From: Chaetoderma sp. LZ-2023a
Lineage: Eukaryota > Mollusca > Caudofoveata > Chaetodermatida > Chaetodermatidae
NCBI GenBank assembly: GCA_034401795.1
Contig: CM067359.1
Location: 140,341,423-140,405,422, forward strand
Reading direction: 5' to 3'
DNA length: 64,000 nt
Positions 22,756-34,379 of the stretch are shown one piece after another (positions within the stretch are counted from its first letter, which is position 1; each line of letters opens with the position of its first letter). A program made the position numbers and the translations under genes. Under the pieces are notes generated by a model. The model was not told the origin of the DNA. It saw only the letters and a list, made by a program, of their open reading frames with translations, and did not search any database.

Positions 22756-23549
22756 AAAGTTTTCATCTATTGATAAGAGAAACATATCCTAGCTAAATTT
22801 AGGACTATTTGTTACTTTATGGGCACTTTAACAAACTAGAGCTGTAGACGCCATTTTATATAGATATTTGCTGGCGTCATTATTTCAGACTCTATTGCTT
22901 TCGCTCGGTGAGCAATTGTAGTGCTAATTCTAGTCATTCTTATGCTGGCTTCCAAGGTGAGCGCGTAGTATGTTCCTAGAATAGTTCAATAACAATTGTA
23001 TGCTAGATATGGTTCAAGTGACAACAAATACGTTTATAACAAGTTTACTGAAAACTGCTGCTGCCAATAGAAGCAACAGCTTTCCGTAAAGTTGTTGACA
23101 AAATAATCAGCTGATAATACAATTGTCACTAGGCAATGATTTGATAACAATTTGGCTGAAACTCGTCGAGGAAACAGTTTTCAAAGAAACATTTATCAAA
23201 TAATCAGCAGGGCAGTCAATGTTGCAAGACTTGCTGACGATATTTCGAGCAACTTAATTGACAGTCATTTCTGACTGAAGCAACAGCATGTGAACTATTC
23301 TAGGAACATACTACGCGCTCACCTTGGAAGCCAGCATACGAATGACTATCATTAGCATTACGAAAATGGCTTTATACCAACAATTGCTCACCTGCGAAGA
23401 CAATGGAGTCCGAAATAATGTCGCCAGCAAATATCTAGCTAAAATGGCGGGTACAGCTCTAATTAGTTAAAGTACCCCTAAAATTGTTATTTTAAAAAAT
23501 AGACCTAAAATTAGCTAGGATATGTTTTTTATCATTCGATGAGAACTTT
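22756..23549. mobile_element. 0.8-kb foldback element
   Basis: Left arm 22756-22990 and right arm 23308-23549 are long imperfect inverted repeats. Paired blocks are ACATATCCTAGCTAAATTTA/AAATTAGCTAGGATATGT, TAGATATTTGCTGGCGTCAT/GTCGCCAGCAAATATCTA, and CCAAGGTGAGCGCGTAGTAT/ATACTACGCGCTCACCTTGG, the last almost perfect. The loop has further AACAATT hairpins. No transposase. Confidence 0.8.
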
Positions 23550-23756
23550 GTAGACGGGCAGGTTTACGGAACCAGCACCATAAAAACTATTTACCACAGC
23601 ACATGATGGGCGCAGCACGCGACCGCCTGACATTAGGGTTTACACCTTGGACTTGGCGTTCCATACAAAGAGCGCTATAGGCAGGCTTAGCTGTATTACA
23701 CCCTTTGCTTAGGCAAGGAAATCGCCTTCTTCATCCACCCGCTACCAGATTCCTAC

Positions 23757-23893
23757 CTCCTCAGCATCTCACCCCTCCCGATCTCTCTCTCCCCTCCCCC
23801 TCTCTCCCCTCCCTCCCATCTATCTCTCTCACCCACTCTCCTTCCCCTTCCTTCCCTCCCTCCCTCACAACACCCTCTCTCTCTCTCTCTCAC

Positions 23894-23961
<68 letters not shown>
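23757..23961. repeat. pyrimidine-rich tract ending in (CT)n
   Basis: CTCCC-rich sequence grading into an almost pure CT run (23876-23961). Confidence 0.95.
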
Positions 23962-23964
<3 letters not shown>

Positions 23965-25435
23965 CTCTCAAAATAAATAAATATTTTCCCGCGACAAATT
24001 CTGCTTCTTTTGGATAGCGCACACCTGTATCGCTGAAGGTCCGAAATTATTAACGCCAGCCCACCTGAGGAGCGACCATTGCAATTGGCACCTAAACGAT
24101 TCCGTCGAGAATTCCCCGATCGTCGTGTCATTTCCGTTCGAGGTAATCCACACCGCCAGTTATCAGGCGCAGAATGGATATTAACTCGCGGCTATTCTTT
24201 ATTAAAACAGATCCTAGATCCTAGTTTGAATTAATTAACTGATTCCCCTCTCTAGCAGTTCCTGAAACCTAGCTTCCTTAGAGATATGCATGAAATTGAA
24301 TATAGGACAAATGCAGGTGAAGTCGATGCCGCGTTAAATTCATCAAGGACTCCCAGTCAAGGCGTTTTCAAAATACTATCCACGAAATTAACGAGCTTTG
24401 ATTAGGAATATCATCCACGAGTATGCCTATGTCGAGAACTGAATGAGTTATTACACCAATACAGCAGATACGATCGTTTTTCTCTCTTTATACCTAGAAT
24501 TTACAATAATCTTCTCCATCGTCTGTGAGCAAAGCTAGGAAATGCGTTTGCTTTAATCCGATACGACACTAATGAATTTATGTTTTAAAACCCCGTGATT
24601 GCATGGCCATCGGAACGATTGTATTATAGAGTACACGCCCTGCTCGTACCTGGGAATATATATGATTATATCAGGAAATTGTGGATTACAGAAATCTATA
24701 GGCGTAATTTATTTGTCTGGAAGATGAAATGTTTCTCCCTTGGCATTACAGAGTCCTATTAGCAACGACTTTTCAACACTATCTGTAACCGAGATACTTA
24801 CATTGTGGTAGTTCCACACGATTCCACTCATCTTGCCATGGACTGAAATGAGCGGGGTATAGCAAAAAGTGGATTCAACAACAACTATTGTGCAAATTAA
24901 TTATATTCAAATAGGAGTGAACGGAATTCAGAAGCGGATTGTATAGGTTGACTGATCGGTCGGTGTTGCCTAATAGCGGTAGGGAATTATAGTAAAAATA
25001 TTTTCAAATATAGATTTTTATGGTTAGACATAAAATATCAAATGAATGGACCGTAATTGATTGAATTTAGTTCTGAATCGACATCTTGTTTGTTCAGCTC
25101 TTATGGAGAATTGCGCAGAACATAAAACTGTCAGTCAAATTCCATTCCAAACTTGGAATACAGTTTGCACGGGTTGAATTTTGGTGTTAAACAATGTATT
25201 GCTTAAGTTGGAATAATTGTAAACTACAATTGACAGCTTAATTGGTTTCAAAATAGATTCAACTGTGTTGCAAATATATAAAAGTCAATGCGGACTAATC
25301 CGTGACAGCAACAATAAAATCAGGTGCATATACACGTAGTTACCATTTCAATATTTATGCAACGTGGAATCCCATGTAGAATGATCTAGCTATTGAGGAT
25401 AGGTCATGCTGACATAGAGAATCGAAATGAAGGAA
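23962..25435. other. no recognised feature
   Basis: AT-rich, with no exon-like frame, tandem repeat or terminal repeats that I could identify. Confidence 0.5.
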
Positions 25436-25753
25436 TCCAGTTTCTTAGTCAATCATATGACGTCATAATCAACTACGTGGCATGTAGGATGATGTCATAA
25501 TCAATTACGTCATGAATGACTCGATTTAGTCCGTCTTAAATGTTTATTAGTCCGCCAGCTTGTACGAATTGTATGTCTTTACTATTTAATATGCATGCGG
25601 TTGAATATTTTGAAACTAATTTCACTGGTCGCTGTTGCTGCCAAAGATAGTCAGGCAGTTCAGGGATCGAAAGAGCCTCACACGGACGAAGTGTGGGTGG
25701 AGCTTAGCTAAAGATGGGCGTGGCATAGCTAAAACTGGATTCCTCCATTGGTA
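25436..25753 (-). mobile_element. MITE-A copy
   Basis: Starts CCAGTTTCTTAGTCAATCA and ends AACTGGATTCCTCCATTGG. This end variant (GGATTCCTCCATT for GGAAAGGTCCATT) recurs in other copies and may mark a subfamily. Confidence 0.75.
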
Positions 25754-26589
25754 ATATTTTAAGTAGGTAAATGACCGTATAATGCTATAATGGGGTTTAT
25801 CAATTCATATTATGAGAGACTGGTGTCCCAATACAAATTAATAGGCTATCTCAGTCCTACGATTTGCATTCATTTGGTTACTGAATTTTTCTACTTTCAT
25901 AGCAAATATCAAACGGAAGATGGGGATAATGGATGTTCAACAATTTTAATGTCATGCTGCATTAGGTGGGTAAATAGCGTCGTTGTGTTAAACATTTATT
26001 CACGAGTGACCTTGCACTTTCTTTAACCTTTTCCCCCTGATGCACCTAGGGATTTCAATGAGCCGGGACATCATTTGAATGACAGCTATAATAAATGCAA
26101 TTTACTGTTTTATTTTGGTAATTATTTTATTAGGTAAATTTGTTATGCAAATGTACGATATGAAATTTATTCATTATCTAACCAATATATGTTTGAGAAT
26201 TCTTCCTAGTAAACATTATTTACATTATTTAATAGGATGACATAGTAATTGAATCAGAATTCAGTAGAAGTAGATTCTCATATAAAATCAAGAAGAGCTT
26301 CATGGGAATCTTATAAATGTTAATTGCTATTTCAGAAATATAAAACCAAATACACTAGTTGTCATATTACAGAAGTTTGATGTGACGGCCAATAGAACAA
26401 CAGATATACAGACGGACATATATTGATCAAATTATGGATAGACAAACCCATGCATGTGCAGATGTGCATTTTTACGCTTGCGTGCCATATAATCACAAAC
26501 ATGGGTGATATATTTATGTAATGATTATTTAACGGTGTTCTTGGGGGTTTGTTTTTGGCCAAAATGGTGGATTCCATCATACCCAACTA
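25754..26589. other. no recognised feature
   Basis: AT-rich unique sequence; short open frames lack any family signature. Confidence 0.5.
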
Positions 26590-26900
26590 AATGACGTGTA
26601 GGATGACGTCAAAATCAATGACATCATGAATGACATAGCGAAGTTCGTCAAGAATGCTTAATTTATAATGGACTAAGCGTTGGTGTACGAATTGTATGGC
26701 TTTACTATTTAATAAACATGCTGTTGGATATTTTGAAACTAATTTGACTGGCGCTGTTGCTGCCATAGGCAGTAACATTACCCAATCAAATTAGTTTCAA
26801 AATATTCAACAACTTACTTGTATAGTTTTCTGGAAATTGATAGTCAGGGAATTTAGGGATCGATCGATCTCAGCACGAGCGAGGTGTGGGTGGAGCTTAG
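26590..26900 (-). mobile_element. MITE-A copy, missing its outer TATCC end
   Basis: Carries GGATGACGTCAAAATC, TTGTACGAATTGTATGGC, the central hairpin and GTGGGTGGAGCTTAGC. A MITE-B fragment joins it directly at 26903. Confidence 0.75.
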
Positions 26901-26902
26901 CG

Positions 26903-27022
26903 CTTTAACTCTTAAATTTGCTCAAGACAATTTCAATTTTCTCAGAGAAATGTCAATTTGCAGACCAAAGGAAGACAATTTTTTAAAATTTACCACTGGT
27001 GTGACTGGCTCGGTTATCGGTT
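26903..27022. mobile_element. MITE-B, left half
   Basis: GCTTTAACTCTTAAATTTGC through TGTGACTGGCTCGGTTATCG; the right half of the palindrome is absent. Confidence 0.6.
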
Positions 27023-27350
27023 TCTCAATATGACTGAAGAAGTCATTTTCTCGCATCGTAGTTTATCAAATATGCATTTGACTTCAATCCGTCATCTTTT
27101 TTCTCCAGTTCTCATAATTAGGACTACATCAGGCCCAGGGTGATGTAACACTGACAGTGTTGTCAACATTGCATCCTTGCTTACGAATTGTCGCCGCGTA
27201 CAGAATCATCTTTGTGTCAATTTCTTCACGAGTTCTGTTTATAGGAACGATATTTTGTGTTACTTCTCTGCTATCTAGAATATCCATAATTACGTGATTG
27301 ATCGTCGAGAATTCGTATTTGCCAATCGCGTCTTAAGATCACCATCTTCG

Positions 27351-27960
27351 CTAGCAGAATGAGCTGTGGGTGGCCAGAAGAAGTGCAAACAAGGAATATG
27401 TGGCTTTTAATGTGACCTTTTCTGTACAGGTTTTCACTTTGAACTCTACTGTATGCATTCCATTATGACAATTGATCTTTGTCATTTTATCCCATAGGTT
27501 CATTGTGCCGACAATACTTTCTACCACAAATTCTTTCAAAGCATGTGGTCCGCGGCCATCAGTCTCTATGACGTTTTTCTGTGTTTCATATGCTATAATT
27601 GACTTGGTCAGCAGATTGTATAGTTTGGATTGTACTCCATCCAGTGACTCAACCATTTTGAATGGATTTGAAGGATATAAAGCTGTCTTGATCTTTTGTA
27701 TGTAACTTTCCTGGCATGAAATGATGTATTCAGACATCTGATGATGTGTTGGTCTGGATTCGCTCAATATTCCGAGCATGTCCAGCATGATATTTGTGTC
27801 AATGCTAGTGCACTCAAACAACACCTCAGAAGAGCTTCTGGAATTGTTGCTATACCGAGAAGTCATCCTCCCTTGTGGATTTTGTTCATCCTAGCCAAAT
27901 ACTCAGGAATGATTTGATCATAGTCCAGCTGATCATATGCCATAACTTAAACAAACATCT
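27351..27960 (-). pseudogene. C-terminal part of an unnamed repetitive protein family (decayed)
   Basis: The main frame is 171 codons (27866-27351) with SNPFKMVESLDGVQSKLYNL, GRGPHALKEFVVESIVGTMN, LWDKMTKINCHNGMH and KVKTCTEKVTLKATYSLFAL. Upstream in a shifted frame is AYDQLDYDQIIPEYLARMNK. This order (a D-x3-Y-x4-P-x-Y-L-x2-M block, then NPF, then WDxM) resembles the C-terminal half of a repetitive invertebrate protein family whose N-terminal part I see at 57303-59706. I recall that family only as uncharacterised proteins, so the match is tentative. Frameshifts separate the pieces and no start codon is convincing. Confidence 0.35.
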
Positions 27961-28331
27961 TCTCTGGTGAAGCCAAATATAATCATCATGAACGTTTCCG
28001 AGATGCACGAATACCCTGGACTAAAATCATCACTTGTTTCATGTGGCTCCTGTCCCATCTGAATAAGGGGCGGACTAGATTAAGCTGATCAATCTCCCCG
28101 AGCTTTGTACGAAGGCTGTGCGCCTCTATTTTAGCTTGAGTGTTGGCATTCGCTGCAGCTATATGACATTTATCAGCAAAGGACTCGAGGATGAGACAAG
28201 CTTTTGCTGAAGATCTGGATTTCTGTCAATGAAAGCAGCAAGTCACATTTTAGCAACAAGTGTCTGTAGTGTTGTCAAATGACATTCAATTGGCTCATTG
28301 TGATGCTTGCGATTGATTATTTGGTACACAG

Positions 28332-28751
28332 TCACATTTGAATATATTTCAGCCTCCATCTATGCTTGATCAGGTCCACTTCCTTCACCGGTTTCACATG
28401 GGCCATGCAAAGCGAATTTGGCCGCATGATCCATTTATTTCTGTATACGCCATCTAAATATAGCAGTTTTAAGGCTCTTCTGTAGAGATACATATCTATC
28501 CAGGCAGACACAGGCGGGGCGTTCTCTCCTTGAACCAACTTGTTTCTTAGGTAGAACCATTCCAGGCCTGTTATTAGAGTTGACCACTGACGTACCACAG
28601 CATTAATGATGCGAAGTGGATGCACACTTTCAGTTGACTGTACATTTTCAACAAGACATGGCTTGTATGCTCTCCATACTGGAATGTGTTGAGTTTTGTC
28701 CTGCGTTGTGTCTATACCGCGAGGAACCTCGATTCTTGTACTCTGAGTCAC
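28332..28751 (-). pseudogene. unrecognised decayed frame upstream of the family fragment
   Basis: A 139-codon frame with WRAYKPCLVENVQSTESVHP and WIDMYLYRRALKLLYLDGVY, same strand as 27351-27960. The 370 bp between them are riddled with stops. I do not recognise it. Tryptophan-rich composition and strand agreement suggest it belongs to the same broken unit, but this is inference. Confidence 0.25.
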
Positions 28752-28859
28752 TGACTCCTCTAGTACATTGTGTTTTGAATGGATTTGAAGGATTTAAAAC
28801 TGTCTTGATTTCTTTAAAGGAAGGGAAAAGGGAAATAACAATTGTTGTTTATTGGTAAT

Positions 28860-29544
28860 TTCATGCAATATTAAATAAACTAGCATCAGTAAGAAATGGA
28901 AATGAATCAGGATTATTTGAGAAAAAGCATTTACTAAATCTAGGAGGGCTTAACTTGGAGCCAGTTAGTGACAACTGTGTGTGCAGGTATACCGCATATG
29001 CCTACCTGAATAAAATACACTATATCAGATTAACGCGAATTTAATTGAGGTCCAGCTGCATTACTAATTGGTTCCCGCCAGAGTGACATAAATGGTATTT
29101 AACTGCTTTTTCAATTATTCTGATTTATTTCAGTTTATTACTGGTGCTTTAGGTTGATTATTATATAAAGCTATCATTGAAGAGCATATGTTAGTTCCCT
29201 GATCCTTTTCTTTAACAAAACGGCAATTTCGAGAAACGGAGACCAATTTGTAAGGAAGACACACCTACCTGAGTTGTATATGTTGCAAATAAGTTAGACA
29301 TAACATTATTTACACACAGCCGGGTAGGCCTAGTATCCACGCAAGATCCAAAATGAAACATTTTGGCGAATAAATGCGTTTTTAGTTTGTGGCATTTTTG
29401 TTAAAATATATCGAAGGTTGGATTAGAAAAAATGCAAACATGTTTTTTTTCCATTCACATTAGTGTATTTTGTCCAAAGTTATTTTTTTAGAAAATCTAT
29501 ATATAAAATTTTCACAGAATTATATAACATATCCCACTATTTCC
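28860..29544. other. no recognised feature
   Basis: AT-rich; no frame, tandem repeat or MITE boxes seen. Confidence 0.45.
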
Positions 29545-29787
29545 ACTTTATTCATCTATCATATGACATCATAATCAACTACATAACGGGTAGGATGACG
29601 TCATAATTAATGACGTCATGACAGATAAGTTCGTCACGAACGTATAACTGATGACAGACTAAGCGTTGTTGTACGAATTGTATGTCTTTACTATTTATTA
29701 TTTTTACTTTACCAGTTGAATTAATTTCAAAATATTCAAGAGCTTAGTTGATTATGACGTCATATGATTGATGTATAAACTAGAATC
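29545..29787 (-). mobile_element. MITE-A, internally deleted
   Basis: Both ends are the same subterminal type (CATCTATCATATGACATCA and TGACGTCATATGATTGATG), so the GGGCGGGGC half was lost and the two TATCC-type ends now face each other. Confidence 0.7.
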
Positions 29788-30070
29788 ATCCATTCATAAT
29801 CACAAGATTCTTTATCATGTATATAATATGTACTACATTTCATTTATCACATTCAATATCAAGTGCGTCCATTCATACATGTCAGATATACTTTGCGATA
29901 TCCTTGACACAATAATGCTGATCAGGGCAGGTGCGGCTCAGGAAATCTAGCTCTATCCTGGTTTCCATACATAACACTCTATGTGGCCAACATATATCGT
30001 TATTATATTGATATCGATGTGAACAATAAGTTAATTTATTTCTTTATAAAGTAATTGCCAATAAATAACT

Positions 30071-30490
30071 GACCTTTCAAGTTTAACTATGCCCTGTCCA
30101 TCCTTATCTAGGCTCCACCGATACCTCGTTCGTGTTGGGATCGATCGATATCTAAACTCCCTGACTATCAATTCCCAGAAAACTATACATGTAAGCTGTT
30201 GAATATTTTGAAACTAATTTGACTGGGTGCTGTTGCTGCCTATGACAGCAACAGATGTTGTTGCGACAGCAACAGGTATTGTTGCTACCTATGACAGCAA
30301 CAGCACCCAGTCAAATTAGTTTTAAAATATTCGACAGAATGTTTATTAAATAGTAAAGACATACAATTCGTACACAGCATTTAAGTCGGACTAAATCGAA
30401 TCATTCATGATGTAATGATTATGACATCATCCTACATGTCACATAGTTGATTATGACGTCATATGATTGACTGAGGTAATGGATTCATGA
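30071..30490 (+). mobile_element. MITE-A with an expanded central hairpin
   Basis: From GACCTTTCAAGTTTAACTAT to ATTGACTGAGGTAATGGATT. The centre has an extra CAACAGATGTTGTTGCGACA segment between the normal arms, shared with the copy at 36893-37308. Confidence 0.8.
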
Positions 30491-31300
30491 ATTCCAATGC
30501 AAAGGTAATTGCATACAGATACATGTAATCGAATCATGCTCACTGCAACCCATAGCTTTTGAAACAACAATGTATGCATAGTGAGAAGTCGGGAACTCGG
30601 ATTCGGAACTAAAAGTGATGCTAAGATATAACTGATAATGGTTTGATTATGTAGACGTATCGGGCTTGTATCTGACGGCAGAAGATTCTCTGGGTTCGGA
30701 AAAGACGAAGTGTATTTCTCTAATCACAGATTGAACTTAACACTTAATCATAGATTTAACGAATATATTTTATTAACTGATATAACTGAATAAAGCAAAT
30801 AAGTCGTATTGCAGACTGTAAATCAAACTAAACATTATCTATGCAAACTTGGTTCCCAATTATCAATCGATAAACACAAGAATTGCAGAGACTACCTAAA
30901 TACTGAGCAGACGTTTACAAAGATGTACGCTGACTTCAGGATCATCGGATGACGGAGTGATCTCGAAGCACTGTCGACAGCGTCTTATATAGTGTTTATG
31001 TGCTAACAACTATCGTCACACAACAGGAGCAAAAGAGGTAGTCCGGATTCTGATTGGTCAAGCCTCATTGCTTGCCCAATAGAATCCACACACACTCTCT
31101 TGAAGATGCGTGCGTTCGACTAGTTCTAACTAGTTCCTTCTGGAACCGTTCTGAAGGATATATCACTACATCTGGTTGATATTGCACCACACTGACGTCA
31201 TGATGTTGTGATTCCAAGCATAGTTTCGTGTTATTATTCAGCTTGACAGCTCAGCCACGGACTTCTACCTGAATCACTAGGATTCACTCATACATGGTTT
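30491..31300. other. no recognised feature
   Basis: Unique-looking AT-rich sequence ending at the duplication that flanks the next foldback. Confidence 0.45.
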
Positions 31301-31307
31301 GTCTATT

Positions 31308-31595
31308 CACAGGCCTTTGAATTTTCGTCCATCCATCCCTCTACCATATATTCTCCCTACTATATAAATATAATATACACAAGGTATGAAACCTTCATCT
31401 GTGGGCGCCATTGTCAGAAAGCTGATTGGTTGGTTTGTTGTCAAAATCCGCTGGCATCACGGTTCTGACTACAAACCAACCAATCAACTTTCTGACAATG
31501 GTGCATACAGATGAAGGTTTCACACCTTGTGTATATTATATATAGTAGGGGATATGTGGTAGAGGGATGGATGGACGAAAATTCAAAGGCCTGTG
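31308..31595. mobile_element. 288-bp foldback MITE with 7-bp target duplication
   Basis: Arms of about 120 bp, nearly perfect inverted repeats (CACAGGCCTTTGAATTTTCG ... CGAAAATTCAAAGGCCTGTG). GTCTATT lies on both sides (31301-31307 and 31596-31602), which marks a clean insertion. The spacer is about 45 bp. No other copy is in the window. Confidence 0.88.
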
Positions 31596-32159
31596 GTCTA
31601 TTTAGGCTTTGTTAACATGACTGTCACAGCACCACAGAACCTCATCATTCAGTGATCTCTGCCATAGCACGTACTACGGATCTGGTCACTGGAAAATCCG
31701 TAGCCCACGCAGCACACGAGTCGGCAGCACTTGATAAAGTGCTATCATACTAGAAAACCAGTCATTTAACCACTGCCTCTATTCAAGATATTTCCAGTCA
31801 TAAAGTTCTCAAAATTATCCTTTCTTGCCGTACACTGCTGGGCATTGATTACTTAAATAGCTACGATTGTTCTGGAAACAATCCCGTATTGAAATAGTCA
31901 ATCATCAGCCGCATTTTATATACACCCGCCAATATGCGTAGCATCAAAATTCATTCAGTAATAACAAAACCAGTATTTCATACATGCCTAGCCCAATCTA
32001 AACATAGAGCCGTAGCTTCGTTTTGATTTTGATTTTGATTTAAAGATATTTTATTGTAACAATTGCACAATGGGATCGGACACAAGTTCTCACAACTTAG
32101 ATTTGCCCTCTCCATGCAGAATTATTATAAGCAGCCAATGGTTGAGAACACTAAAAGAG

Positions 32160-32166
<7 letters not shown>

Positions 32167-32219
<53 letters not shown>

Positions 32220-32243
32220 TATATCTCCCCCCCCCCCCCCCCC
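32167..32243. repeat. (GA)n followed by poly-C
   Basis: GA run 32167-32219, then TATATCTC and a C16-17 run. Confidence 0.95.
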
Positions 32244-32349
32244 TTCAGCGTAGATCTCGCGAGTGCACGAATGACGCCTAACTAGCCATGCTTGGATTTC
32301 GGATAAATTCTATAACACCATCATAAAATGCGTTTGACCTTTAGAAATA

Positions 32350-32462
32350 CAATAGTTTGCATTCGTTGTTACGAACTAACAAATAGTTTGCGTTTGTCGT
32401 TACGAAAGTTTGCGTTTGTTGTTACGGATTGTATTCAAAATAGTTTGCATTTGTTGCTGTCC
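32350..32462 (+). repeat. imperfect tandem repeat, about 21-27-bp unit
   Basis: Four units of AGTTTGCGTTTGTTGTTACG with substitutions and variable linkers. Confidence 0.8.
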
Positions 32463-32720
32463 AAAGGTGAGTAATTCTTTCATCCATTTCATTCCATTCA
32501 TGCTGCATTAATTAACAATGACACTTGCTGTCTTCATTACAGACCTGCGCCATTGCTAAAGTACATGTTCATTCTTCCTTCTACAATGCTATCCTTCCTT
32601 CTTGTATGTTCGTCCGTCCTTTATTCATAACTTAAACGTATGTCCTATTCCAGCACACAGCATAAAATAGGTTACCACATCACACGCTCCTGACAAGGTC
32701 ATCCTGCTCATCTATCTATA

Positions 32721-34377
32721 CACCTGTGCAAAAGTTAAGCACAACCATATTTTTACGCACATGCGAGGGTATATTCATGTGCTATGAAGAAAGCAATAGC
32801 ATAAACATTTATGTACCCACCCATCTTAGTGCAAGAGGTAATAATGCAACTAGAGGAATGCTGATTATGATGGTGGGGAAACACTGTATGTTTTTGTTTG
32901 AACTTGAAAACGAGGCCTGAATATGGTTACGTTGACACAACTGACAACTATTGCCCTACAGTTGACACACGTGGCTAGATTGTCATTAATGGTGTCTGAA
33001 AACGAAGTTTAACATCTGTGCACGAGTTTGAGACTGTCATTATTAATACCGGGTATATCCACCTTGTGCCTGGATGACGGCCTGGACACGACGTCTCATG
33101 CTGGTCACCAACCGACTGATACGCCATTGTGGTATTCGTTGCCATTCAAGATGGAGTGCGTCTGTTAATTCCTGTAGGTTCTGCACAGGAGGATCCCTCC
33201 TTCTCACCATGTTTCCCAGAATGTCCCAGATATGCTCAATAGGGTTCATGTCAGGGCTCCTTGCTGGCCATGGTAGGGTTTCGATGGCATTCTGGCGGAG
33301 GTATTCATGCACAGCTCTAGCACGATGTGGTCGGGCGTTGTCATCCATGAATATAGGGTGGGTTCCAGGTGCATGATTTACAAAATGAGGGACCACAACT
33401 CTATCCAGTATGGAATCTTGATATCTTTGTCCATTTAGTGTTCCAGGTACAGTCAACAGATCCAGCTTACAATCAAATGAGATGCACCCCCATGTCATAA
33501 CGGAACCTCCACCAAATGGAACTTCTTCCATGATGTTACGTTGGTCGTACGCCGTGCGTCTGGACCTCCATACACGAGTTCGACCATCTGTGGCATGAAG
33601 CAGGAACCGACTTTCATCGGACCAGTGTACCCGTCTCCAGGATCTCATGTTCCAGTGTCTTCTTTCGTTGCACCACCTCAGACGCTCCTCTTTGTGGTGT
33701 GCAGTGAGGAGAGGACGTCGGACAGGTCTCCTAGCTTTCATGCCAGCAGCATACAGTCTCCTTTTGACGGTAGACATTGACACTCTATTGCGCGTTTCCC
33801 ATTGCTGGCTGAGCACTCTGCTGTTGGTGGATGGAGATCTCCTAACAAGGCGTACTAGGGCTCGATCATCACGGGCAGTAGTCTTCTTCGGTCTTCCAGA
33901 TCTAGGCCTGTCCTTCACCTCGTTAGTTTGCCGATGTTTTGCAATCAAACGACTGATTACAGTATGGTTAATGTTCAGCTGTCTGCCAATCTCTCTGCAT
34001 GACATACCAGTGGTATGCATGCCTATGATTTGCCATTTCACACGATCACTTAACCTTCGTCTTGCCATAGCGGTTCACAATCAAGAGCTAATTCTCTCTG
34101 TACAAATAAACCACGGTCATGAACACAAAATTCCTAATCTTGTCGCCTAAATCTGTATGTAATGTTCTACACCTCAAACTGGACTTTTACATAACTGAAC
34201 ACGTGTGCTGTTTCCCGCCACGCACGGACATCAAGCGGCGTGAAGTCATGCATGCATGTGCATTTCGTACTTGGAATTATGTCAGCTAACGCGGGGACAA
34301 AAAGTATGGCAGCCTAGTTGTACCATCATGTTTCTACGTTCTATTGTTTTTGCTGGTGCTTAACTTTTACACAGGTG
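32721..34377 (-). mobile_element. intact Tc1-type transposon
   Basis: 1,657 bp. The left end CACCTGTGCAAAAGTTAAGC and the right end (reverse complement CACCTGTGTAAAAGTTAAGC) differ at one base within 22 bp. A TA dinucleotide lies on each side (32719-32720 and 34378-34379), the Tc1/mariner target duplication. It encloses one uninterrupted transposase gene. It is the best candidate in the window for recent mobility. Confidence 0.93.
33043..34068 (-). CDS. Tc1-type DD34E transposase
   Basis: 341 residues, full length for Tc1 transposases. The N-terminal paired-like DNA-binding region has two helix-turn-helix units (first KWQIIGMHTTGMSCREIGRQ, residues 11-30; second about 65-115), joined by SGRPKKT (57-63), the GRPR-like linker. 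The catalytic triad is Asp151 (HWSDESRF), Asp243 (FMDDNARPH) and Glu278 (SPDMNPIEHIW). There are 34 residues between the last two, hence DD34E. A GGGSVMTWGC box (186-195) is also present. The protein cuts at its own terminal repeats and reinserts at TA. ATG at 34068-34066 heads the conserved N-terminus. No stop or frameshift is visible. Confidence 0.95.
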   Translation of the reverse strand: MARRRLSDRVKWQIIGMHTTGMSCREIGRQLNINHTVISRLIAKHRQTNEVKDRPRSGRPKKTTARDDRALVRLVRRSPSTNSRVLSQQWETRNRVSMSTVKRRLYAAGMKARRPVRRPLLTAHHKEERLRWCNERRHWNMRSWRRVHWSDESRFLLHATDGRTRVWRSRRTAYDQRNIMEEVPFGGGSVMTWGCISFDCKLDLLTVPGTLNGQRYQDSILDRVVVPHFVNHAPGTHPIFMDDNARPHRARAVHEYLRQNAIETLPWPARSPDMNPIEHIWDILGNMVRRRDPPVQNLQELTDALHLEWQRIPQWRISRLVTSMRRRVQAVIQAQGGYTRY

Positions 34378-34379
34378 TA

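Noticed and set aside
32025..32060. TTTTGATTTTGATTTTGATT as a possible reversed non-LTR tail
   Set aside because: A repeat tail plus AATAAA-like bases on the minus strand fit a LINE or SINE end, but no coding or SINE body was recognised next to it.
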